Below the pieces are notes generated by a model that ran no database searches, had not been told where the DNA came from, and saw only the letters and a list, made by a program, of their open reading frames with translations. The translations under genes and the position numbers were made by a program. This document shows, in pieces, positions 26,510 to 34,598 of a DNA stretch of 34,598 nt. This DNA is from Pseudomonadota bacterium (GTDB taxonomy: Bacteria > Pseudomonadota > Gammaproteobacteria > Burkholderiales > Burkholderiaceae_C), in contig JABBOE010000003.1 in the NCBI GenBank assembly GCA_019351955.1, positions 1 to 34,598 on the forward strand, written 5' to 3'. The first letter of the stretch is position 1; the number at the start of each line of letters is the position of its first letter.

Positions 26510-27628
26510 ATGGCCAAGCGCGACTTTTACGACACTCTGGGCGTCTCCCGCGACGCTAACGAAGACACACTGAAGAAGGCCTACCGCAAGCTGGCCATGA
26601 AATACCACCCGGACCGGACCCAGGGCGATAAGGCGGCGGAGGAGAAGTTCAAGGAAGCCAAGCTGGCCTATGAAACCCTTTGCGACCCGCAAAAGCGTGC
26701 GGCCTACGATCGCTATGGCCATGCAGGGGTTGATCAGTCGGCAGGCATGGGCGGCGGCACCGCGGGTGGGTTCGCCGATTTCGGCAACATTTTTGAGGAA
26801 ATTTTCGGGGGTGGCGCAAGGCAACGTGGCGGCGCCCAACAGGTCTACCGTGGTTCCGACCTGAGCTACTCGCTGACCCTGACGCTGGAAGAAGCGGCAC
26901 TGGGTTGCGCCAAGTCACTGCGCATACCCTCCTGGGATGCGTGCGATGCCTGTTCCGGAAGCGGCGCCAAGCCAGGCACCAAACCCAAGACCTGTCCCAC
27001 ATGTCACGGCAGCGGCGCCACGACCCAGCGCATGGGCCCGTTCGCGATGCAGCACACCTGTTCCACTTGCGGGGGCACTGGCAAGATCATCCCGGAACCC
27101 TGCCCGACATGCCACGGCCAAGGACGCATTCAGCGCCAGAAAACTCTGGAAGTGAATATCCCGGCCGGGATCGATACCGGCATGCGCATCCGTTCCAGCG
27201 GCAATGGCGAGCCCGGCGTCAACGGCGGCCCTTCGGGCGATCTGTACGTCGAGATCCAGATCAAGCCCCATGCCCTGTTTGAGCGCGACGGCGATGACCT
27301 GCACTGCAAGATTCCGGTGAGCATGACAGCCGCCGCGCTCGGTTCGCGCATCGAGGTTCCGACGCTGGCCGGCGTTGCCGAGATCGATCTGCCTGAAGGT
27401 ACGCAGTCGGGCAAGACCCTGCGCCTGCGGGGCAAGGGCATCAAGGGCCTTCACTCGGGGCACCCAGGGGATCTGTACTGCCATATTGAGGTGGAGACGC
27501 CTGTGCGCCTGAGCGAGGAGCAGCGACGCATGCTGGAGCAACTTGACGAATCGTTCAAGCACGGGGGCGACCGCCACTCGCCTGCCGGCAAGACATGGGC
27601 CGACAAGGTGCGCGCGTTTTTTAAATAA
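26510..27628 (+). CDS. dnaJ: Chaperone DnaJ (Hsp40)
   Basis: The 372-residue co-chaperone has the J domain (residues 4-70) with HPD in [11 protein letters not shown], a Gly/Phe-rich region ([18 protein letters not shown]-like, about 85-105), four zinc repeats [24 protein letters not shown] and CPTCHGQG (about 145-210), and the C-terminal substrate-binding domains. It delivers clients to DnaK and stimulates its ATPase. It follows dnaK directly after a terminator. All zinc Cys residues are present. Confidence 0.97.
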   Translation: MAKRDFYDTLGVSRDANEDTLKKAYRKLAMKYHPDRTQGDKAAEEKFKEAKLAYETLCDPQKRAAYDRYGHAGVDQSAGMGGGTAGGFADFGNIFEEIFGGGARQRGGAQQVYRGSDLSYSLTLTLEEAALGCAKSLRIPSWDACDACSGSGAKPGTKPKTCPTCHGSGATTQRMGPFAMQHTCSTCGGTGKIIPEPCPTCHGQGRIQRQKTLEVNIPAGIDTGMRIRSSGNGEPGVNGGPSGDLYVEIQIKPHALFERDGDDLHCKIPVSMTAAALGSRIEVPTLAGVAEIDLPEGTQSGKTLRLRGKGIKGLHSGHPGDLYCHIEVETPVRLSEEQRRMLEQLDESFKHGGDRHSPAGKTWADKVRAFFK

Positions 27629-27689
27629 GCAGGTCTCGCGGGTGCGACAATCTGTGGCTTCGCCTCTCTTCACCGAACCACGATCAGCC

Positions 27690-28794
27690 ATGGAAGCCGA
27701 ACAACTCAACGCCCTGTCCTCCCTTCTGCGCGACCTGTCCGAGCGCACACGGCTGCTTCGGGGGTATCTTTGACTACGATGCCAAGGCTGCGCGTCTGAG
27801 GGAGGTCAGCGCCGCGCTCGAGGACCCCAAGGTCTGGGACGATCCCAAGCGCGCGCAGGGTCTGGGCAAGGAGAACCGCGGCCTGGAGGCCGTGGTTCTG
27901 GAGATTGACCGCATCGAGCGCGAGCTTGCCGATCAGCACGAATTGTTTGATCTGTCGCGCGAGGAAAACGACGATGCAACCCTGAAGTCCATCGAGGCTG
28001 ATGCACAGGCTACCGCCAAGCGCGTGGAGGACATGGAGTTTCGTCGCATGTTCTCCAATCCGATGGACGCGGGCAACTGCTTCATCGATATCCAGGCGGG
28101 CGCGGGCGGCACGGAAGCCTGTGATTGGGCTTCCATGCTGCTGCGGCAATACCTGCGCTACTGTGAGCGCCAAGGCTTCAAGGTCGACGTGCTGGAAGAA
28201 TCGTCTGGTGACGTAGCCGGGGTCAAGAGCGCGTCCATCAAGGTCGAAGGCGACTACGCCTATGGCAAACTGCGCACCGAGACGGGCGTACACCGACTCG
28301 TGCGCAAGAGCCCGTTCGACTCCTCAGGTGGACGCCACACAAGCTTTGCCAGCGTGTTTGTCTATCCCGAAGTCGATGATTCGATCGAGATCGACATCAA
28401 CCCTGCCGACGTGCGCATCGACACCTTCCGCGCCAGCGGAGCCGGTGGCCAGCACATCAACAAGACCGACTCTGCCGTGCGCATCACCCACGTTCCCACC
28501 GGGATCGTCGTGCAATGCCAGAACGATCGCTCGCAGCACAAGAACCGCGCCGAAGCCTGGTCGATGCTGCGTTCGCGCCTTTTCGAGCACGAACTCCGAA
28601 TACGCCAGGCTGAGCAGCAGAAGCTGGAGGACAGCAAGAGCGACGTGGGCTGGGGCCACCAGATCCGCTCCTACGTGCTGGATCAGAGCCGCATCAAGGA
28701 TCTACGCACAGGGGTGGAAATGTCGAACACACAAAAAGTGCTCGACGGCGACCTCGACGATTTCATCTCCGCCAGTCTGAAGCAAGGGCTCTAG
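27690..28794 (+). CDS. prfB: Peptide chain release factor 2, made by programmed +1 frameshift
   Basis: The gene starts at ATG 27690, reads 27 codons to CTT (27768-27770) and meets TGA at 27771. Ribosomes slip +1 and continue from GAC at 27772 to the TAG at 28792-28794, giving a 367-residue RF2. The RF2 stop-reading motif SPF ([11 protein letters not shown]) and the catalytic GGQ ([20 protein letters not shown]) are both present. RF2 ends translation at UGA and UAA. The in-frame UGA makes expression self-limiting, since RF2 itself ends translation there when abundant. A later in-frame ATG at 27892 is internal and not the start. It lies 61 nt after dnaJ; pepN follows. Confidence 0.96.
27760..27774 (+). 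promoter_or_regulatory. prfB: RF2 programmed +1 frameshift site
   Basis: GGGGGTATCTTTGAC carries an internal Shine-Dalgarno-like GGGGG, three bases, then the slippery CTT followed by TGA C. This is identical in layout to the E. coli prfB recoding site. Confidence 0.95.
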
Positions 28795-28837
28795 GCCTTG
28801 CGCTGGATCTGGCCCTCCAAGACGACGCTTCACTCCG

Positions 28838-31498
28838 ATGACCACCATGCGCACAGACCAAGCCCCCGTGATCTCCAGGCTGCAATACGCCAAGCCAGCC
28901 TATGCCATCGACCAGGTGACCCTGGAATTCGATCTCGACCCCGACCGCACGAGGGTGAAAAGCCGCATGCAGGTACGCCGCAACGCTGATGCAGCACCGG
29001 ACGCGCCGCTGCTGCTCGACGGCGAAGACATCAATCTGCAATCGCTCATGATCGATGGCAAGCCGTGGGTTTATGCAACCACGGAGACCGGTATCCGCCT
29101 GGAGAAGGTTCCAGATGCCTTCGAACTCAACATTGTCAATACCTGCGCCCCACGCGCCAACACACGCCTTTCGGGTCTTTATCTGTCGGGGAATGCGTTT
29201 TTCACCCAGTGCGAGGCTGAGGGCTTTCGCCGCATCACCTACTGGCCCGACCGGCCAGATGTGATGAGTCGCTTCACCGTGGTGCTGCGCGCCGATAAGA
29301 CGCACTACCCGGTGCTGTTGTCGAACGGAAATCTCAAGAGCCAGCGCCCGCTTGACGACGGCCGACTGGAAGCCGTGTGGGAAGACCCCTTCCCAAAGCC
29401 CTGCTACCTGTTCGCGCTCGTAGCCGGTCGCTTGGTCTGCCGCGAACAGCGCATGACAAGCCGAGACGGCCGCGAGCATCTCTTGCAGGTCTATGTGCGC
29501 GAGCGAGACCTGGACAAGACCGAGCATGCCATGCGCTCGCTGGTTCACGCCGCAGCCTGGGACGAACAGCGATTCCACCTGAGTCTGGACCTTGACCGCT
29601 TCATGATCGTTGCCGTCAGTGACTTCAACATGGGAGCGATGGAGAACAAGGGGCTGAACGTCTTCAACACCAAGTACGTGCTGGCCAATCCCTCCACAGC
29701 CACGGATGCCGATTTCCAAAATATTGAGTCCGTGGTGGGCCATGAATACTTCCACAACTGGACCGGCAACCGCGTCACCTGCCGCGATTGGTTCCAACTC
29801 AGCCTTAAGGAAGGCCTCACCGTATTCCGCGACCAGGAATTCAGCCAGGACCTTGCCGCGGCCAGCGGCGGCGAGTCGGCCCGCGCGGTCAAACGCATCG
29901 AGGATGTGCGCGCCCTTCGTGCGGTGCAGTTCCCCGAAGATGCCGGCCCCATGGCGCATCCGGTGCGGCCCGACAGTTACGTGGCAATCGACAATTTCTA
30001 CACGCCGACCGTCTACGAGAAAGGCGCTGAGGTCGTGCGCATGATGCACACCTTGGTGGGTCGCGATGGCTTTGCCGCGGGCATGAAGCTTTACTTCGCG
30101 CGCCACGATGGCCAGGCCGTGACGTGCGACGATTTCCTGGCCGCGATGGCCGACGCCAATCCAGCCACGGCGTTGGGTGGCCATCGCGCCCAGTTCGGCT
30201 TGTGGTACGCGCAAGCTGGTACGCCACACGTGCGCGCGACCGGCCACTACGACTCTGACACACGAACGTACACGGTCTCGCTGAGCCAGATGACCCCGCC
30301 AACGCCCGGGCAAAATGAAAAGCAGGCCCAGGTCATTCCTGTGCTCATCGGGCTGGTAGCCAGCGATGGCCGTGCCCTGACTTTCCGTGCGCACGGTGCC
30401 CACCCCGCCCAGAGCGACTGCCTGCTTGTGCTGACGCAGCCTGAGCAAACTTTCGTGCTTCACGATGTGGACGCAGACCCCATCCCTTCGCTACTCCGAG
30501 GATTTTCCGCACCGGTCATCCTGGCTGATGAACTCAGCGATGCCGACCGACTGGTCCTGCTCGCATACGACACAGATGCGTTCAATCGTTGGGAATCGGC
30601 ACAGCGCTTGGCGCTTGCCCGCCTGCTGCCTGCCTTACGCGAGGGCGACCTCACCGTTGATGCTCCCTACCTGGACGCGCTGCGCGCCGTGCTGCGCGAA
30701 GTCCGACTCGACCCCGCATTCAAGGAGCTCACGCTCACGCTGCCCAGCGAAGGCTTTATCGCCGAGCAACTCACCGAGATTGATCCGCCGCGCATCCACA
30801 AAACGCGGCAGGCCTTGCGCCTGGCACTGGCGCAGCAACTCCTGCCCGACTGGGAGCATCTTTGGCAATTGCTTGCTGACACGGAGGGCTACACCCCGGA
30901 TTCCGCCGGGTCTGGACGGCGCGGGTTGCGTAATTTGGCTCTTACTCATCTCTGCTTGACGGGCGACGCCCAGTGGCAGGGTCGCGCATACCAGCGCGTC
31001 AAGGACGCCGACAACATGACCGACCGCTTCGGCGCCCTTGCCGCGCTGGTCGGTAGTCGTGCGCCGTTGGCGCAAGCCGCCCTGGAGCGATTCGCAGTGC
31101 TGTTTGCGAACGAGCCTCTGGTTACGGATAAATGGTTCGCCCTGCAAGCGACGACTCCCGGGGCCGACGTGGAGCATATTCGCGAGCTGATGCGGCACCC
31201 CGACTTCAACATCCGCAATCCCAACCGCGCGCGCAGCCTGATCGCCACGTTTTGCCAGGGCAACCCCGGATCGTTCCACCGCAGCGATGGTGCGGGGTAC
31301 GCCTTCTGGGCCGAACAGGTGCGCGCTCTGGATGCGATCAATCCCCAAGTCGCCGCCCGCTTGGCTCGCGCCATGGACCGCTGGCGCAAGCTGGCCGAGC
31401 CGTACGCCCACGCTGCCGAGCCCATCATGCGAGAACTGGCCTCGTATTCCGCTCTGTCAGCCGACACGCGCGAGATTTTGGGCAAAGCCCTGTCTTGA
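28838..31498 (+). CDS. pepN: Aminopeptidase N (M1 zinc metallopeptidase)
   Basis: The 886-residue protein is the usual length for proteobacterial PepN. It has GAMEN at about 266-270 for binding the substrate N-terminus, and the zinc motif HEYFH (His302, Glu303, His306) followed by Glu325 in LKEGLTV. The catalytic Tyr is expected in the TPTVYEKGAEVVRMM stretch (about 390-405). A C-terminal helical domain follows. It removes N-terminal residues from peptides in the cytoplasm. Two close ATGs (28838 and 28847) could serve as start; I kept the first. It follows prfB by 43 nt and precedes fbp by 27 nt. Confidence 0.96.
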   Translation: MTTMRTDQAPVISRLQYAKPAYAIDQVTLEFDLDPDRTRVKSRMQVRRNADAAPDAPLLLDGEDINLQSLMIDGKPWVYATTETGIRLEKVPDAFELNIVNTCAPRANTRLSGLYLSGNAFFTQCEAEGFRRITYWPDRPDVMSRFTVVLRADKTHYPVLLSNGNLKSQRPLDDGRLEAVWEDPFPKPCYLFALVAGRLVCREQRMTSRDGREHLLQVYVRERDLDKTEHAMRSLVHAAAWDEQRFHLSLDLDRFMIVAVSDFNMGAMENKGLNVFNTKYVLANPSTATDADFQNIESVVGHEYFHNWTGNRVTCRDWFQLSLKEGLTVFRDQEFSQDLAAASGGESARAVKRIEDVRALRAVQFPEDAGPMAHPVRPDSYVAIDNFYTPTVYEKGAEVVRMMHTLVGRDGFAAGMKLYFARHDGQAVTCDDFLAAMADANPATALGGHRAQFGLWYAQAGTPHVRATGHYDSDTRTYTVSLSQMTPPTPGQNEKQAQVIPVLIGLVASDGRALTFRAHGAHPAQSDCLLVLTQPEQTFVLHDVDADPIPSLLRGFSAPVILADELSDADRLVLLAYDTDAFNRWESAQRLALARLLPALREGDLTVDAPYLDALRAVLREVRLDPAFKELTLTLPSEGFIAEQLTEIDPPRIHKTRQALRLALAQQLLPDWEHLWQLLADTEGYTPDSAGSGRRGLRNLALTHLCLTGDAQWQGRAYQRVKDADNMTDRFGALAALVGSRAPLAQAALERFAVLFANEPLVTDKWFALQATTPGADVEHIRELMRHPDFNIRNPNRARSLIATFCQGNPGSFHRSDGAGYAFWAEQVRALDAINPQVAARLARAMDRWRKLAEPYAHAAEPIMRELASYSALSADTREILGKALS

Positions 31499-31525
31499 AG
31501 CGTGCCAAGGTAAACCAAGGAGACC

Positions 31526-32566
31526 ATGATGTCCGACAACACGATCAGCCTGTCGCGCTGGCTCATTGAGCAAGAACGCACCTACGGCCATATTCCGGGC
31601 TCATTGCGCCTGCTAATCGAGCAAGTGGCACGCGCTTGCAAACGCATCAGCCGAGCGGTGAACAAGGGGGCCAGCACCGGCATCCTGGGCAGCGCTGGGA
31701 GCGAAAATGTGCAGGGCGAGGTGCAAAAGCAACTCGACGTGATCGCCAACGACGTGCTGCTCGAGGCCAACGAATGGGGTGGGCACTTGGCCGCGATGGC
31801 ATCGGAGGAGCTCGAGCGCATCCACGTCATCCCTCACCGTTACCCCCGTGGCGAGTACCTCCTGATGTTTGACCCGCTGGACGGGTCGAGCAACATCGAG
31901 GTCAACGTCACGATTGGCACCATCTTTTCGGTGCTGCACCTCGCTGATGGCGTGGGCGAAGTCGGCCCCGAGCACTTCCTGCAAGCTGGGCGCCAGCAGG
32001 TGGCCGCCGGCTATTGCACGTATGGGCCGCAAACCAGCTTGGTCCTGACGCTCGGCCATGGTGTGTCGGTGTTCACCCTAGATAGCGAGCAGGGCAGCTT
32101 TGTGCTCACCCAGGGCAGCCTGCGCATCCCCGCGTCGACACATGAGTTTTCCATCAATATGTCAAATATGCGCCACTGGGCAGCACCCGTGCAGCGCTAC
32201 ATCGATGAATGCCTGGCGGGCCGGGACGGGCCTCGCGGCAAGGATTTCAACATGCGCTGGGTCGGCAGCATGGTGGCCGATGTCCACCGCGTCCTTCAAC
32301 GCGGCGGTGTGTTCCTCTATCCCTGGGACAAGCGCGAGCCTGGACGCGCGGGCAAGCTGCGCCTTCTGTACGAGGCCAATCCGATGGCATTCCTGGTCGA
32401 ACAAGCTGGCGGCATGGCCATTGCAGGGGCTGAGCGCATCCTCGACATTGAACCCGAGACCCTGCACCAACGCGCCGCTGTGATACTGGGAAGCAACGAG
32501 GAAGTTGCACTTTTGCAGCGCTACCACCGCGAAGCTAGCGAACACGCACTGCGCGGCCGATCGTGA
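31526..32566 (+). CDS. fbp: Fructose-1,6-bisphosphatase, class I
   Basis: The 346-residue enzyme removes the 1-phosphate from fructose 1,6-bisphosphate for gluconeogenesis and, in autotrophs, the Calvin cycle. The metal-binding loop is visible as [20 protein letters not shown] (residues about 112-131), with MASEELE upstream and [20 protein letters not shown] and [19 protein letters not shown] in the C-terminal half. Two adjacent ATGs follow AAGGAG; either may be used. It shares strand and close spacing with pepN (27 nt). No other Calvin-cycle genes are in view, so autotrophy cannot be claimed. Confidence 0.96.
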   Translation: MMSDNTISLSRWLIEQERTYGHIPGSLRLLIEQVARACKRISRAVNKGASTGILGSAGSENVQGEVQKQLDVIANDVLLEANEWGGHLAAMASEELERIHVIPHRYPRGEYLLMFDPLDGSSNIEVNVTIGTIFSVLHLADGVGEVGPEHFLQAGRQQVAAGYCTYGPQTSLVLTLGHGVSVFTLDSEQGSFVLTQGSLRIPASTHEFSINMSNMRHWAAPVQRYIDECLAGRDGPRGKDFNMRWVGSMVADVHRVLQRGGVFLYPWDKREPGRAGKLRLLYEANPMAFLVEQAGGMAIAGAERILDIEPETLHQRAAVILGSNEEVALLQRYHREASEHALRGRS

Positions 32567-32630
32567 TCGTGCGCTGGCACCCCGAGCCACCGACGTGTTC
32601 CACAGATCGGTTAAGATAACCGGTTTCGTC

Positions 32631-32706
32631 GCCGGTGTAGCTCAGTTGGTAGAGCAGCTCATTCGTAATGAGAAGGTCGAGGGTTCGATTCCTTTCACCG
32701 GCACCA
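32631..32706 (+). tRNA. tRNA-Thr (anticodon CGT)
   Basis: The 76-nt cloverleaf has acceptor arms GCCGGTG and CACCGGC, D arm GCTC...GAGC, anticodon loop TTCGTAA with CGT (reads ACG), T arm with GGTTCGATTC, and an encoded CCA end. Confidence 0.96.
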
Positions 32707-32724
32707 GGAATAGCCAGCAAAGAG

Positions 32725-32747
32725 CCCAGCCTAGCCGCTGGGTTTTT
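32725..32747 (+). terminator. Rho-independent terminator of tRNA-Thr
   Basis: CCCAGC (32725-32730) pairs with GCTGGG (32737-32742) around CTAGCC, followed by TTTTT, 18 nt after the tRNA. Confidence 0.8.
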
Positions 32748-32761
32748 GCTTTTCGGAGCAC

Positions 32762-32850
32762 TGGCCCCAGGCATCTGGGGCCAAAGCAGAGCTTTGTGCT
32801 TCTGCTTTGGCGTGTTGACATCGCCTTTCCGGCCGGCGTGGATGTCAACA
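32762..32850 (+). other. Array of three perfect hairpins, two sharing bases, upstream of srkA
   Basis: Hairpin A is TGGCCCCAG-GCAT-CTGGGGCCA (32762-32783). Hairpin B is CCAAAGCAGA (32781-32790), a 10-nt loop, then TCTGCTTTGG (32801-32810); it shares CCA with A, so full forms of A and B exclude each other. Hairpin C is TGTTGACATC (32813-32822), an 18-nt loop containing CCGGCCGG, then GATGTCAACA (32841-32850). All stems are perfect. The array lies between the tRNA terminator and srkA (start 32920). It could be a leader/attenuator, a small RNA, or stacked terminators; none has a T run right after. Confidence 0.6.
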
Positions 32851-32919
32851 TGTTCACGTCGCGGCACACGCCCTGCTCTCTCACCCAAACCGTCTAGCGT
32901 TCCTGTGGCAAGAAGAAAC

Positions 32920-33897
32920 ATGACCCGCGATCCCTCGTATGCCGACCTGACACCCGACTGCGTACTCAACGCGATCGACAGCCTCGGAATGCGTTGCGAT
33001 GGCAGGCTGCTTCAGTTGAACAGTTTCGAGAACCGCGTCTATCAGGTCGGGCTCGAGGACGGCAGCCAACGCATCGCCAAGTTCTATCGGCCAGGTCGTT
33101 GGAGCGACGCGGCCATCCTCGAAGAGCATGCGTTCACCGTCGAACTCGCTGAGCGGGAGATTCCCGCCGTGCCACCGCTGTCGTTCGACGGCAAGACGCT
33201 TCATCATCGCGAAGGCCATCGCTTCGCGATGTTCGCAAGACAAGGTGGCAGGCCCCCTGAGCTCGAGCGAGAGGAAACACTTGAATGGCTGGGGCGTTTC
33301 CTCGGCCGCATCCATGCGGTCGGTGCAAGCTGCGCCTACGAAGCACGACCCGCCCTCGACATCCAGAGCTTCGGCATCGAACCGCGCAATTTCCTCGTTG
33401 CCGGCGATTGGTTGCCCGAGGAATTGCACCCAGTCTGGATGAGCGTCGCCGACCAGGCGCTCGATGGCGTGAGTCGCGCCTATGAGCGTGCCGGCGACGT
33501 CCAGACGCTGCGTCTGCATGGGGACTGCCATCCCGGCAATATCCAATGGACCGACGATGGCCCCCATTTCGTCGACTTCGACGACAGTCGCACCGGGCCT
33601 GCGGTCCAGGATTTGTGGATGCTGCTGTCTGGCGACAACACAGACATGCGTCGCCAGCTCGCGGCGCTGCTGCGAGGCTACGAGGTATTCCGCGAGTTCG
33701 ATGAACGCGAACTGCATCTCGTCGAGGCGCTGCGCACGCTACGTCTGATTCACTATAGCGCCTGGATCGCCCGCCGCTGGCACGACCCCGCCTTCCCCGC
33801 AGCCTTTCCTTGGTTTGGCAGCGCCCGCTACTGGCAGGATCGCATCCTGGAGCTGCGCGAGCAAGTGGCGTTGATGCAGGAGCCGCCGCTGATCTGA
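32920..33897 (+). CDS. srkA: Stress response kinase A (YihE/RdoA family)
   Basis: The 325-residue protein has the aminoglycoside-phosphotransferase-like kinase fold. Visible marks are LLQLNSFENRVYQVGLEDGS (nucleotide loop), IAKFYRPGRWSDAAILEEHA with the ATP-site Lys and Glu, the catalytic loop HGDCHPGN (His200-Asn207) and the metal motif VDFDD (Asp219-Asp222). In E. coli SrkA is a Ser/Thr kinase that protects stressed cells and counters MazF-linked death. I chose the ATG at 32920 with GAAGAA upstream; the frame runs back through the tRNA, which cannot be coding. It stands alone behind the hairpin array. Confidence 0.93.
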   Translation: MTRDPSYADLTPDCVLNAIDSLGMRCDGRLLQLNSFENRVYQVGLEDGSQRIAKFYRPGRWSDAAILEEHAFTVELAEREIPAVPPLSFDGKTLHHREGHRFAMFARQGGRPPELEREETLEWLGRFLGRIHAVGASCAYEARPALDIQSFGIEPRNFLVAGDWLPEELHPVWMSVADQALDGVSRAYERAGDVQTLRLHGDCHPGNIQWTDDGPHFVDFDDSRTGPAVQDLWMLLSGDNTDMRRQLAALLRGYEVFREFDERELHLVEALRTLRLIHYSAWIARRWHDPAFPAAFPWFGSARYWQDRILELREQVALMQEPPLI

Positions 33898-34073
33898 GCG
33901 TCGACCTTAACAGTCGACGTCAGCCCCGACGGGGCCCCACTGGCTGCTGCGCGCCGCCGAAAGGCGCATGACTGCTTGACGCCTGCTTCGCCTGACCGGA
34001 AGCAAGAAGATGATGCAATAAACCTGTCTGGCCGGCGGGCCTTTGCCTTCCGGGGCATTCGCGCCACAAGACG
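33898..34073. other. Intergenic sequence after srkA
   Basis: No gene is supported. A short hairpin GCCCC-GAC-GGGGC near 33924-33936 may help end the srkA transcript but lacks a T run. Confidence 0.35.
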
Positions 34074-34196
34074 CTATCCGCGCCGCTTGCGCTCTAGCCA
34101 AGATCCGCTGCCGATGGCACTCACGAGAAGGTCAAATTCCTGCGCCACGATTTCCAGGACATCATCCAGAGTCACAAGGCCGTTGACATCCCACCG
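34074..34196 (-). pseudogene. C-terminal fragment of a CBS-domain protein
   Basis: Read on the minus strand, about 40 codons give WDVNGLVTLDDVLEIVAQEF and a short basic end before the stop at 34074. GLVTLDDVLE is the typical end of a CBS domain (adenine-nucleotide-binding regulatory module). Everything upstream is replaced by the dispersed repeat at about 34197-34200, so the gene looks truncated at that join. The call rests on one motif. Confidence 0.55.
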
Positions 34197-34199
34197 CGC

Positions 34200-34463
34200 T
34201 TGGCTTTCGCCACCGCTTGCGCGGAAAGGGCGGAGATTCCTGCGGCGCTCACCCCTGCATCGAGCCAGGATGAGACGCTTCGGTGGTTCCTGTTGCTGGC
34301 GGCATGGCTGCACCACTCGCTTGGCAGGCGATCCGCGCATGCCTCGCCCTTCATTGCAGGATCAAGACACAGCATCCAGCGAACCAACCGCAAGCCCCAC
34401 AAGGATGCCTGTGGCATCCGCACGATCCTTCCCCCTCATGAACGGCGAGGCTTGCCGCGCAAA
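34200..34463 (+). repeat. Dispersed intergenic repeat, copy 2
   Basis: This stretch aligns with 7415-7682 in the same orientation. The hairpin GGATGCC-TGT-GGCATCC is kept, with a compensating absence of change in the stem and one change in the loop. The right end reads TGAACGGCGAGGCTTGCCGCGCA against TGAACGGCGGGGCTTGTCCCGCA in copy 1, within a slightly decayed AAGCCCC/GGGGCTT pairing. The left end abuts a truncated CBS-domain fragment. On the minus strand it reads AGISALSAQAVAKAKRGGMS, comparable with the copy 1 tail. Confidence 0.7.
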
Positions 34464-34598
34464 TGATCAGAAACAGCAAAACACTTCAGACCCTTTCGTC
34501 GCCAAAAACGCCCTTGCTTACAGCTTATCTTCCCATTAGCTAGGTGATAGGTTTTCTTTCAAACCATCGGCTCGGCAACATGCCTCGCAAACTAAAAA
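34464..34598. other. AT-richer unassigned right end
   Basis: No gene is supported. An ATG at 34580 opens a few codons to the edge but lacks a ribosome-binding site. The stretch is visibly less GC-rich than the rest of the window. Confidence 0.4.

Noticed and set aside
28763-30463. A 566-codon open frame antisense to pepN, and similar long antisense frames under rpoD (18289-19338) and dnaK (24488-25390)
   Set aside because: These are products of high GC and strong codon bias in the sense genes. The sense genes are firmly identified, and the antisense proteins show no recognisable domain.
32631-32706. tRNA-Thr as an attachment site for an integrated element
   Set aside because: I see no integrase gene and no second copy of the tRNA 3' end in the window; housekeeping genes flank it on both sides.
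34580-34598. Start of a new gene at the right edge
   Set aside because: Only six codons are visible, with no ribosome-binding site, so nothing can be claimed.

Overview
The window reads as chromosomal DNA of a high-GC betaproteobacterium, most likely of the order Burkholderiales. The grounds are the gene order exbB-exbD-lpxK-Trm112-like-kdsB-adk, the long Lys/Ala-rich N-terminal extension on RpoD, the hemH...grpE-dnaK-dnaJ cluster, and NADP-type isocitrate dehydrogenase. I cannot name a genus from sequence alone. The first ten bases match the 3' end of an Illumina adapter, so the left edge is probably a contig end and not biology.

Layout. (1) 1-4740, minus strand: a fatty-acid/aromatic acyl-CoA catabolism block in visible decay. 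It holds a FadB-type enoyl-CoA hydratase cut by the edge, a 62-codon chimera of the etfA start and an oxidoreductase tail, intact etfB and gcdH, then two pseudogenes (acyl-CoA dehydrogenase and acyl-CoA synthetase) with indels, a nonsense codon and lost ends. (2) 4978-6231, minus: icd with a good terminator and an operator-like repeat upstream. (3) 6490-7334, plus: a small secreted Lys/Ala-rich protein and a DUF192 protein. (4) 7415-7682: a roughly 265-bp dispersed repeat whose second copy lies at 34200-34463. (5) 7688-9706, minus: sodB and xseA. (6) 10113-14093, plus: exbB-exbD-lpxK-Trm112-like-kdsB in a tight run, then adk. (7) 14126-19329, plus: a short-chain dehydrogenase, dnaG and rpoD. 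(8) 19615-21642: an adenylate cyclase-FHA fusion and hemH. (9) 21996-23753: an ArnT-like membrane glycosyltransferase. (10) 23831-27628: grpE-dnaK-dnaJ. (11) 27690-32566: prfB with its programmed +1 frameshift, pepN and fbp. (12) 32631-33897: tRNA-Thr(CGT), a run of perfect hairpins and srkA. (13) 33898-34598: no intact gene, a CBS-domain fragment and the second repeat copy.

Most of the window is ordinary housekeeping: envelope biogenesis (LpxK, KdsB, ExbBD), replication and transcription (DnaG, RpoD), heat shock (GrpE, DnaK, DnaJ), translation termination (PrfB), heme synthesis and oxidative defence. I found no CRISPR array, no complete mobile element, no phage genes and no convincing new multi-gene system. 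The most unusual items are the cyclase-FHA protein with a full set of catalytic residues, the overlapping hairpin array between tRNA-Thr and srkA, the dispersed repeat pair with hints of an IS200/IS605-type origin, and the etfA deletion chimera beside an intact etfB.
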